A DNA stretch of 64,000 bases. Source: Brachycybe producta (taxonomy: Eukaryota > Arthropoda > Diplopoda > Playtdesmida > Andrognathidae). The DNA is taken from NCBI GenBank assembly GCA_036925085.1, contig JAUPFP010000004.1, positions 3,300,001 to 3,364,000 on the forward strand. The letters run 5' to 3'. Under the pieces are notes generated by a model. It saw only the letters and a list, made by a program, of their open reading frames with translations. It did not search any database and was not told the DNA's origin. Positions 15,132 through 45,361 of the stretch are shown piece after piece (the first letter of the stretch is position 1; each line of letters begins with the position of its first letter). A program made the position numbers and the translations under genes.

Positions 15132-15333
15132 TAAGGCTGGCCCTACACATAATGTTTAACTGCACAAGTGTTCCGTTCTATTCAGCGCTTTTCATTTTAA
15201 AAAATATTCCGAATTAGCGATATCATAAATTGAATTACTGATATTACTAATTCGGAGTATTTTTTAAAATGAACGGCGCGGCATAGAACGGAACACTTGT
15301 GCAGTTAAACATTACGTGTGTGGCCGGCCCTAA
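15132..15333. mobile_element. Foldback element with about 85-bp arms
   Basis: The left arm starts taaggctggccctacacata and continues through tttaactgcacaagtgttcc to attccgaattag. The right arm is its reverse complement, ending gtgtggccggccctaa. Only some 25 nt separate the arms, so nearly the whole 200 bp would form one hairpin. Both ends lie next to TA. Confidence 0.9.
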
Positions 15334-15365
15334 ATCAGCTTCAAGAAATGGGGGAAACAAAACTT

Positions 15366-15498
15366 AAGGGTCGTATTCTTAATGATTTTTAATGCAAAGC
15401 AAATCCTAAACTCATCAACTTTTACATACAATTTCTTATCTTAAGTTCATGAATTTAGCACTGCCTTTGACTTAGCAATCATTAAGAATACGATCCTA
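15366..15498. mobile_element. MITE-like element, family D, clear copy
   Basis: The left end gggtcgtattcttaatgat is matched by the inverted right end attaagaatacgatcct. The inner arms cctaaactcatcaactttt and gaatttagcactgcctttga are also inverted. About 133 bp, non-coding. Confidence 0.8.
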
Positions 15499-16071
15499 AA
15501 GATTTAAGACTTTTATTTTAAATTAGACACAAGTGTAAAAAAAATGTCTTCATTTGATTTTAAAAGAGCAATTTAAACAAGCTAAACAATGTTTGAAATA
15601 AAAATCTAATGAAAAGCAATTGATAAAATGATCACACAAATATACAAAAAGCCAAAAATAAATTATAATTCAAGAACACCGTTGGAAATCCTATCACATG
15701 ATCGAGGCCAAACCTAATGAATGACCTTCCAATTTTTTTCATTTTGTAATTTTTCATACACATGATTATATATCCAAATTAAATGAGGTGGTGCTAATTT
15801 TTTTTATACTAATGATAAAACTTATAATTACACTTTGATAATTCAGTATCTACAGAAAATAAATGTAGTCATTTCATCATAGCTCAACTAGATAATAGCA
15901 TTGTAATTTTAAAAATCATTATAGTGCATTTTTTATCTCTAACATGGACCATAGTTGTAAATCTAATAATCAATAATTGGCTATTTACACAAATACTTTT
16001 GTAATATTATTTCTTTTTCTTATGTAATTGTTTTCAACAGGTGAGAGTTGTTTGCATGCGTTGGGTGTGTT

Positions 16072-16100
16072 GCTGCGGCTGCGGCTGCGGCTGCTGCTGC
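16072..16100. repeat. GCTGCG/GCT triplet run in the WDFY3 3' UTR
   Basis: Nine to ten GCN-type triplets (gctgcggctgcggctgcgg then ctgctgctgc) begin 8 bp beyond the WDFY3 stop codon on the transcribed strand, so the mRNA would carry a CAG/CCGCAG run immediately after the stop. Confidence 0.85.
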
Positions 16101-16107
16101 TTACAAC

Positions 16108-36156
<20,049 letters not shown>

Positions 36157-36166
36157 CTTGAGCAAT

Positions 36167-38375
36167 CTAAAAAAATTATAAAAATGCTTCAATTACGATT
36201 ATAAAAAAAAAGTACAATAGTGATTGGAATTAACTATGATAACTCGTTTTATGAAAAGTAATTTCTGGAATTATAAATGTCATTGAAATGATAACGATGC
36301 TCTGCAGAGGCTGCATTGAATCTAATATTGTATAAATAAAATGACATGAGTGTTATTAAGATTCAAGATCCCTGAGTTTTTTATATTTGTGGCCTCAGTC
36401 AGGGTTTTCTGGATACATTTAATCTGATAAGAACCAAAATGAGTTCCAATGTAGCTGTTATTTTTTTAAAGGGCTTTCTTTGGCTCCCAAAATTCTATAA
36501 TCTTTTTGTTTGCAGGTCAGCTATTTTTGTATTTGAATGCAAATTATTTTATGTATTTAACTTAAAATTCCAAGCCAAATATAAAATAACAATTCTTAAT
36601 TAATTTTAGAATAATCTATTTGAACCTGAAATACGTGCATAAAATTATAATAGGACAACGATATGAAACCTCTTATTACAGAATTATTTCAAAAATTTTA
36701 TGTTCAAAAAAAATTTTTTTTTTCAATTGCAATGAATATTTTGTGTGATTTTTTTCGTAATTAATTCTTGGTATAAAAGCACTTTGAAAAGAATCATTCG
36801 TCGTATGTTTATTTTGACAGCCACCGACACTCAATGAAATTCCAACGGAATTAAATTACAGCCACTTCTTCTGCCTTATGGAATAGCGCAAAAGAACTTT
36901 TTTTAAATAATAATACTGGCAAAAATTTGCAATATTTAAAAAGCATGATTACATTTTACATAGCTGTAATATTTTTTTAAAAAAAATTAACAAGAGAAAA
37001 AGGTCACTTGAATTCAAAAATAGTAAACACTCAAAAGTAGAAAAAAAAGGGGAGATGAGAAAAATGTTTCCTACCACCACCATAGCTTTAAAATATGGTG
37101 CACCAACATAAGCGTTAACACCCTTGGCTTTTTTCTATTTAGGACGAGGTATTTTGACTGAATTACCTGAGGAAGTGAAAATTCTTTTCAAAATCCGCAC
37201 TTTGCACATCAATGGTCAATCATCATTTCTTCTATCAGATTTTGTCTATAAAAACAGCAAATAGTCGCCATATTCTTTACAACAGAGAGAGTGTGTATGT
37301 GTGTGTCATCAATGGTGAGAGTGAACACACAACACACGTTCATAGCCACACACACACATATTCAATGGTTACAGAGTGAGGTAGAAGTTGTTTTGTTGGC
37401 ATAGAAATGTACAACATATATGCCTGTTGTTAAAGGTGCAAACAACAATAATTTCTTCAGAAATATTTCAGTTGTTTGTTTGATTGGTTCAGCTCAATCT
37501 TGCATGGCCCTGCATAAAACTGATAGCATCAAGAAACTGAAAAATAAATTATGTTTTGTTGCATCACCTTGTATGTTACATTTCCTCATCGTATTCTGCT
37601 GCTTTTATGCATTTATATTTTTAACAAAAAAAATTCTACAATAGTTTGTTATCAATGCTGTTAAACTAAACATGCAAAAATACATTAAAAGCAAAAAGGA
37701 AGCTGCAAATCGTTAAATTCATTTTCTTTTTTTTTTATATTATTATTACACTGCCTGTCAACAAAATTAAAATAATCAATGAATTTTGGCGCCAAAAAAC
37801 CTTTTAATAAAATGTATAATTTGATGTGATATAGTAATAAATTATGGATAATTAACTCTACTAGTGAACAATCACATAAATATTGATTTTTGCTTCCATG
37901 TACATATACTGTATATTAGAGGGTATGTTTGAAAATATGATTCATATTTGTGATGTTGGTTGTATTTTATTTTAAATGTGAGTGGAAAAAAGTATAAAAC
38001 TTACATTATATAACAATAGATGGCAGAACATGGCTTAGTAAAGTAAGCATTTGTGTCCACATTTATTTTGGCACTGCTTTTTCAGCACCAAGGTTACTTT
38101 ACAATAATAAATTCTGTTATAATAATAACAATAGTGCAGTAATATAGTGTCTGCGTTTTCTGTGTATTTTTATTTGGTCAGACTTTTTTTTATTAATAAT
38201 CTTTTTTTTTTTCAATTTAACATTGAAACTTGTGATACTATTTTCTTTTATCAAATATAAATATTTTATCTGATTGTGGTAGGTCTAAGTCCATTCATCC
38301 ATATGATTTCTTCATTTTTTTCTGTTTGATTTTATGTTAACTGTTATTTTTTTGGTATACAAAGTGATAAATTCT
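36167..38375. other. Divergent spacer between WDFY3 and the PAF-acetylhydrolase gene
   Basis: About 2.2 kb between two genes transcribed away from each other, so both promoters and the WDFY3 5' UTR exon(s) should lie here. A GT/CA-rich patch occupies about 37285-37360 (gtgtgtatgtgtgtgtc and acacacacacat). No coding exon was recognised, and transcription starts cannot be called. Confidence 0.6.
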
Positions 38376-41300
38376 ATGGTCAACATGGTGTTTCAATTTT
38401 TAAAAGGTTTGCGAAATTTAGTAATGACGGGCACAGATGATAAAGAAAACAGGAAACATCTGCCATTACCACAAGGTAATATTTGCATTATTACTAATAT
38501 CATTGGTAGTACAGTATAGGCACACTCAGCACTTCCATTTCATCTTATATAAAAATGCAACAATCATTTCACGTCTCATTTGGTTGCAACAATGTAAAAC
38601 ACCAGTACACCACAGTATAATTTACAAAAAAAAGATTTAAAGAAATAAAGTTGAACAGAATTTGCATTAAATACCACACGATAGTATATGGAAACACTCA
38701 TTTATTTAAACTGATATGCTGTAGATAATTTAATGTGTAGATAAATAAACCATTTTGTTCATAATTATTTTCATGTTTACAAAAGTTGTTAATTGCTGCT
38801 GATACCAATTCTAGCTGTAAGAAATGTTTAAGGTCTTAAACGGTTTGTGAAATTGAATCACGACTTTTGTTAGTTAAATAAATGTATTTTTTTTTCTAAA
38901 TTTTGGTAATGGCTGATAAATATTCTAGTTTGTTTTAACGAAAAAATGTTAAGGTCCTTATCCAGTTGGTTGTTTGGACATTATGACAGAATATTCACCA
39001 CAGGGATGTTTAATGCGTTTGTATTATCCTACTGCACACGAAGATCTGCAGGTAAATTACTGAGACAAAATCGAAACAATTCATGTTTGTAACTTATTTG
39101 TGCAATTAAGAAAATATTTTTTTTAAAATAAGATAATTTTGTAACTATGCATGTTTATTATTTATTTATGTTGTTGACGTATTTTGTTTGACTTTAGACT
39201 TCAAACGAAAATATTTGAACAATATTGAATTTCACTAATGACTACAGGATCGTGCAATACAGTGGCCATTGTGGATTCCAATGAAAGAATATTTGAATGG
39301 ATATGCAACATTCATTGGAATGTGGTCATTTATTTTTAAATTGTTTTTTAGGCTTATTGTTGGTAAGCATTAGAAATTTAATGATATAATAAATTCATAG
39401 AATTTGATCATTTTCATTGTTATTTGTTTTGTTTTTTGGGGAAATGTGGTAGGTGATGTTTACATTCCGGCAGTATGGAAGGCAAAACCATTGCACGGAA
39501 TGACTTTTCCATTGGTCATTTTCTCGCATGGTCTCGGAGGATGTCGAACTGCTTATTCCACTATATGCACTGAGTTGGCTTCTCATGGATTTATCGTGGC
39601 TGCTCTCGAACACAGGTTTTGAGTCTTGTTTTGAAATCACTAGCCATGCCATCACACAATTTTAATTACTTAATTGAAGAAATTACTTTATTTCTTTACG
39701 CAAATGCTGGGTATTTTTTTGTTCAATTACTCTTAATTTTAATTGAATGTTCTACACATTTAAATAAAGTAGCATTCTTATTTTCGTTTTCACTCAAGAG
39801 TACACACTTTACTTTGAGTGGTTTCACTAATTACAATAATTATGAAGGGTCTGTTTGTTAGAAGAAAAAAAGACAAGTTAATTGCAATTACTGTATGCAT
39901 GTTTTTAACTTCATATGTAAAAGCAAAAGGTAGTTTACATGCACATTTGTGCATACAATGATCACTTAACATCATAGATGACCGGATGTTCATTGAATTA
40001 CAGTACAGTATTGTAGTTGCATTTTATGATATTGCTACCAATGTGCTGAAACACAGTATTGCACTTTTTTTTAATACAGTGAAAACATTTTTTAAAAAAA
40101 TAATAAAACAATACTAAATATATTTTTTGTAAGGTCCCTTATAATGTCTTAAAACACGAATTCATTTAACACGAATAAATATTCCGGCTCCTTCCTTTTC
40201 GTGTTAAAGGGTTTTCCACTGTATATAGAAAGTGTTTCTTTTTACTACAGACTTAAAACTTGGCGCCATACTAACTTTTAAGCGAGATGGTGTATTGTTT
40301 ATTACCTTTAGAATATTAAAATAGACAGTATTTCTGTAATTAAAATGAAAAAAAGTTGTGAATAACTTAATTTATATGGTTCATAAAATCGTAACAGCTA
40401 TAGATGCATGTGTGATAAATACAGTACTACATGTTGCATATTTGTCACTTTTTTGTTTCTACTATACATCAGCGATTTTTTAAAATTTTCTTTTATGCAT
40501 TTTTCTTAAGAGTATTTTTTATTGATGTAAAAAAATGTTTTTACTTGATTTCTTTTGTAGAGATCACTCAGCTTGTCTTAGCTTTTATCTCAAAGATGTT
40601 ACCAGTCAACATCACGCAACTGACAACCTGGACATGAATGGTACTAATAACAGCATGTTGATGTCCAGAGATAACAGTTCGATTATTATGGTTCACGAAT
40701 GGATTTTGTATCAGAAGATATGGAAACAACACAAGGAGTATCCTATTCGTAACAGACAGGTTAATTACTTTTGCACTTTTAAAATATTTCACTCGAGTTC
40801 TTTTAATGGTCTATATAAATTAAAATACATTTTTACACAAAAGTAAATTAAAGTGGGTTATTGTTGTATTTTAATTTTTTCTTTATTATTTTTAACCAAA
40901 AAGGTGTATCAAAGGTCTCATGAATGCATCAAAGCACTGAACACTCTGTTGGATCTTAACCGTGGAGAGTTCATTAACAATCTTATTGATGCCAATTTCA
41001 CTTGTTCTTGGTTTCAGGTCAGTTTCTGTATATTGCTTAACCACATTATGAAATATCTATTTAAATTGCGTATTTTTTCATATTTTTGGAAGGGTATAAT
41101 TGATTCTTCTCGTGTGGCTCTGGTTGGACATTCCCTCGGTGGTGTTACCCTTATTCCAACTCTGTCATCTGATAAAAGATTTAAGTATGTTTTATTTGTA
41201 GGATTATGTTTCATTAAATCTGAATGCATGTGTGATAATTACAGCGAAGTTACAAGTGTTTATGTCAAATAGGGTTGGTGTGGCTTTAGATGCGTGGATG

Positions 41301-41859
41301 TTTCCAGTTAGAAACGAAGATGGCATATTCAATTCTGTAATGCAACCCATTTTGTTTGTCAACATGGAGAAGTTTCAAACTGAAAAAAATATTTCTGTTA
41401 TGAAACGATTAGCAACACAAAATGCAGATCGTAGAATAGTGACACTGAGGTACTTACTGTATATAAAATAAATATGACATTGCAATTGCAACAACATCAA
41501 CCAATTTATGATAATGTACTATTATTACTTATTTAATTTTGCTAGAGGCTGTATTCATCAGAATTGTGCTGATACACCGTTTTTAGCTGGTCGTTTATTA
41601 CGATTGTTTTTTGGAGCAAATGCCAGTGTTGATCGGTATTTAGCCATGGATCTTATTAATCGTCTAACTTTGAATTTTCTTTGGAAGCATTTAGGTAAAA
41701 GAAAACAAACTTATACTCATTTGAATATGTTCTTTCATATATGTTTTTTCTGTTTTTTTTATTGCTATTTATTTTTCAGATATTCCCTGTGACACAAAAT
41801 ACTGTTCGATTTTAGAGAAACATAATGATATTCTAATTGAAGAACCATTGTTATTTTAA
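38376..41859 (+). CDS. Platelet-activating-factor acetylhydrolase-type phospholipase A2 (PLA2G7/PAFAH2 family)
   Basis: Ten exons: 38376-38475, 38954-39051, 39248-39362, 39453-39615, 40561-40759, 40904-41017, 41093-41184, 41273-41449, 41546-41694, 41780-41859, in consistent phase, giving 428 aa. The enzyme hydrolyses the sn-2 acetyl or short oxidised acyl chain of phospholipids (family knowledge). Seen: [20 protein letters not shown] (oxyanion-side block); the nucleophile elbow [10 protein letters not shown]; the catalytic Asp in VALDAWMFP; the catalytic His in [12 protein letters not shown]. All three triad residues are intact. The His block resembles plasma PLA2G7 (GSVHQNFAD), but the N-terminus [16 protein letters not shown] is not a clear signal peptide, so secretion is unproven. 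The start is uncertain: ATGs at 38385 and 38334 are also in frame. A MITE lies in intron 4. Confidence 0.93.
40075..40223. mobile_element. pogo/Tigger-like MITE in intron 4 of the PAF-acetylhydrolase gene
   Basis: Both ends are TACAGTG, followed by aaaaccc-type sequence (left tacagtgaaaacatttt, right gttaaagggttttccactgta). Inner blocks acacgaattcatttaacac and ttttcgtgttaaaggg are partly inverted. CAGTGGAA-type ends with a TA target duplication are typical of pogo-like elements. The left arm is decayed. Confidence 0.5.
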
Positions 41860-43223
41860 ATTAATAAAGTAATGACAGTATTAGTTGTATGCATGCTTTT
41901 AAAATATATGTAATATGATTCACTGAGTCCAAAAAAAAGTTTTTGACCAGCATACATAAGAACATGATTCAAAATTAATTGGTTCAATTTGAATAATTAT
42001 TTTGCAAGCAGGCCATGAAAACTGCTGCACGAATACAGAAAATGCTGTGTCAACATCAGAAATTATAAAAAATAATATACTTTTACAATGTTCTCTGCTG
42101 CAACTTAATATATACATTGTCTGAAAATTTTATGAATCTCGTGATATAATACATTTTTCAAGAACAAAATTTATTAGAAGCAAATTCTATTGCTGAATAA
42201 CTGTATTAATACTAAGGTAACAAACATTATTCTCTATTATTTGAGGATACTAATTTATTTAATTAAACTGTCTCAAATAGAAATGCAATGTAGAATTATA
42301 ACTAAAAAACATTTATAAATAATTTATTAGATATATTTTCAGTATTACACTTTTAATGATGTTTTATGTTTTTATTTGTTGTATTTACGACAAATCATAG
42401 ATTTAACACCTGTTAATTATTAACGACATATGCTCATTTACTACTTATGTAACAATAATATCTGGTTGTGATTTTGTGATAAAATTGTTTGTGTTTCAAA
42501 ACTTAGAAAATAATATTCATTGTCTAAGTTATCTTTAATTTAAATAGATTTTATACTGAAAATTCTAGCATCTAATGCATTGTAATGCTATATTTTTATG
42601 GCATATGTGGATTTGGGCCGGTTTATGGTTAATTTTATAACTGTTGCCAATCTGTTGGAGATGTTATGCTAATTTTTTTTTATCTGAAAATAATTCTTTC
42701 GCCTTGAGATTAGTTCTTTGCTGATATTTTTTCGTGTGAATTTTTTTATGCGAAGTGTTGTTTTGTGCAAAACTTTAACCGGTATATATTTCTAATATTT
42801 AATTAGAAGATAGAAAGAAATTATTAAAAAATGATATGATCATAATTGATATGTTTCTAACACAATGAAACATATTACAATGTAAATAGTAAATATTCTT
42901 TGTGTGTGTGTGAGTGAAGGAAACAAACATGATAAAGTGTCAAAGTGTGAAAGAGTAAAGAAGACTTCACCAAGGTTGTTTAGATCTACTTTTCAAATAA
43001 AAATTGTTTACATTAGACAGTTTTAAAATGATAAGGGTGTGAAAAGATACAAAACACCAGAAAAAAATAAAATTTCACATCACAATTACATTTCGAATTG
43101 TTACAATGTTACAAACAGGTTTAAAAATTTAATGTCACTGACGTGACTGTAATAAAGTATCTGTGTTGTTTGTGACACAGTATCATCACGTTACGCTTAC
43201 ATATAATTTAAAAACAGTTTATA
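41860..43223. other. Spacer between the PAF-acetylhydrolase and membrane-protein genes
   Basis: Holds the PAF-acetylhydrolase poly(A) signal at its left edge and otherwise only AT-rich sequence with a short TG run near 42900. No gene recognised. Confidence 0.6.
41863..41868 (+). terminator. Poly(A) signal of the PAF-acetylhydrolase gene
   Basis: AATAAA only 4 bp after the stop codon, so the 3' UTR would be very short if this is used. Confidence 0.6.
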
Positions 43224-45347
43224 ATGGGGCGTTTGGAAGTGGACAATTATATCAATCCATTTGATAATGCTACTGTAAGTTTTTATTTTAAATACATTTC
43301 TTGATTTTTTTGTTAGCACTGAGGGTCGCATTCTTAATTAATGCTAAGTCAAAGGTAGTGCTAAACTCACGAACTTTTGATACAAAGTTTAATGTAAAAG
43401 TTGACGAGTTTAGCATTACCTTTAACTTACTAAGAATAGGCTTAAGTTGCAATATTGCACAATTTTGCAATTTTTACCTAAAATAGACGTACTTTGCTTA
43501 TTACATTAATTTCTTGAGTGGTAATCAATGGTACATATTTTCAATTAAAAAATTGCTGCAGTAGTTGTCATATTGCAACTTTAATAATAATTCTGCAGAA
43601 TTTTCCAGAACTGTCAAAATAAAAATTTAATAGATTTCTGTCTGACTTTCAATAGGCATTAACATGGTTCGTGAGGTTCACTGATATCAAAGATATTTGG
43701 AATTTGCATCCAACAAATTTGTGTCATGAGTTAGATTTCTTTGTTGGAGCTATACTGGCATTAGTACATGGTTAATATAATTTAATAATTTTTTTCCGCT
43801 ATGCAATAACGAATGTACCTTTTTGTTATTTTAACCAATATAAACATTTTTCTAGCATTTAAAACTGGTGGAAGGTTTCCATATCTTTGGCTGACCACAA
43901 TATTACATGGTTTAGTCTTAGAATGTGTTACCTACATTTTGCCTGATATTGACAATTTCTGGCATGCTCAAGGCACTGTCACTTTATTCAATGGTCGATT
44001 TCCTCTTCATATTCTTGCGCTATGTATGTTGAGATTTAATTTAAAATAAGTCACAAATTTGATCATAATTGCTGAAAATCTTATATTGTTGTCACAAGAT
44101 CCAAGTTTTATTTATACAGCATCTGTGGCAGTGGCAAAAACAAAACTACCAACATACATTCAACCATTTGCAGGTATTAAATATGATTACGGTTAATATG
44201 AGCCAAAATTGAAATATGACTTAATACAATTATACTTTTCAGTGGGTGTTTGCGTTGTACTTCTCGATATGCCATACGATATAATGGGTATCAAACTTCT
44301 TTGGTGGACTTGGCATGATACGGATCCTAATATTTATGATAGAAATTACTATGTTCCTTGGACAAGTTATTATTTCCATTCTACTTTTGCTGCCAGCTTA
44401 ACATTCTTTAATTATTTGTTAAGAAAAGCAATAGTTGGAAAAGATCGTTATGATTCGCAATCTGGAAGGTACATTATTAATTTCATTTCAACAATGTATC
44501 TGGATTTTTTTAATGTAAAAACTTGAATTTAACAATTATTAATTTCTGTATTGTCTGTTGCAGTGTGCTGCGAGAATTACTAGTATGTTTTCTTAGTAGT
44601 CTTCTCGGTATGCCAGGTGGTGTACTGTGTTTCATTCCATTGTACCATCCAATGCATGACATGCTAGGAGTCCACACTGAATGTATTGTTCTTGCTTTAT
44701 TATTCACATTTCTTTTATTGTCTTGGAGTGCAGATCGCAAACCCCCGACAGATTCTAGATCGGAAAAAAGTATTTATTACGACAGCATGCAAATATTTTT
44801 CATATTTCACAAATGATTTAAAATACACATTTTTTGCTTTATTATTTTATTAGCACAAAAACTTGGCATTACGGTAGTGTATGTATTTTTCCATTACACA
44901 CTGTACATACTGTTGGTAATATTTGCTAAACCAGAAAAATCAATTTTTGTCGGGCTTCATGAAAGAACTGGACCTTGTAATGAAACCATTGATGTCCATA
45001 CACCTTTTGGACAGGCTTGTTACTCTCTATTGCTAATTCAGCGTAAGTTTTATCCTAATTAGATGTTGTATTCTTATTTTAAGGTGCTTAAGAGAAGAAA
45101 ATACCTGTGTACTTCTGATTATGATGAACCATTTGATTTTCATTGCACTGTAAATGGAACTGCTCCAGGAGATGGACATTACTGGTACACAATCTGTGGA
45201 ACTCCGTATGCAAATCATGCTGAATATATTTTTGTGGTTACCACCATTTGTTTATTTGCATCTTTTATTTACTATCAATTATTTCTCAAGTCAGGCGCAC
45301 ACGAGATTAAATATCTCACAAAGAAAAACAAAAAGAAATTAAATTAA
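43224..45347 (+). CDS. Uncharacterised multi-pass membrane protein
   Basis: Eight exons: 43224-43274, 43656-43770, 43856-44023, 44120-44173, 44243-44468, 44564-44769, 44854-45014, 45084-45347, totalling 414 aa. The protein has seven to nine hydrophobic segments (e.g. VGVCVVLLDMPYDIMGIKLL, LLVCFLSSLLGMPGGVLCFI, VVYVFFHYTLYILLVIFA) and a hydrophilic, Cys-containing loop (HERTGPCNETIDVHTPFG ... YWYTICGTPYANHAEY) with NET and NGT glycosylation sequons, which suggests the loop faces the lumen or outside. The C-terminus is lysine-rich (KYLTKKNKKKLN), presumably cytosolic. I recall similar uncharacterised invertebrate proteins grouped under a domain of unknown function (possibly DUF7802), but this is from memory and unproven. 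The junction 45014/45084 needs a GC donor to keep frame. Function unknown. Confidence 0.85.
43323..43440. mobile_element. MITE-like element, family D, copy in intron 1 of the membrane-protein gene
   Basis: Left gggtcgcattcttaattaat and gtcaaaggtagtgctaaact; right gagtttagcattaccttta and actaagaatagg, inverted. Very similar to 15366-15498. Confidence 0.82.
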
Positions 45348-45355
45348 ATATTAAT

Positions 45356-45361
45356 AATAAA
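45356..45361 (+). terminator. Poly(A) signal of the membrane-protein gene
   Basis: AATAAA 9 bp after the stop codon. Confidence 0.65.

Noticed and set aside
38334..38375. Upstream in-frame ATG of the PAF-acetylhydrolase giving a more hydrophobic N-terminus
   Set aside because: Possible but unsupported; the added residues do not form a clean signal peptide and no family conservation was seen.
45043..45083. 41-bp intron using the strong GTAAGT donor
   Set aside because: It breaks the reading frame with every nearby acceptor and is shorter than any other intron in the window.
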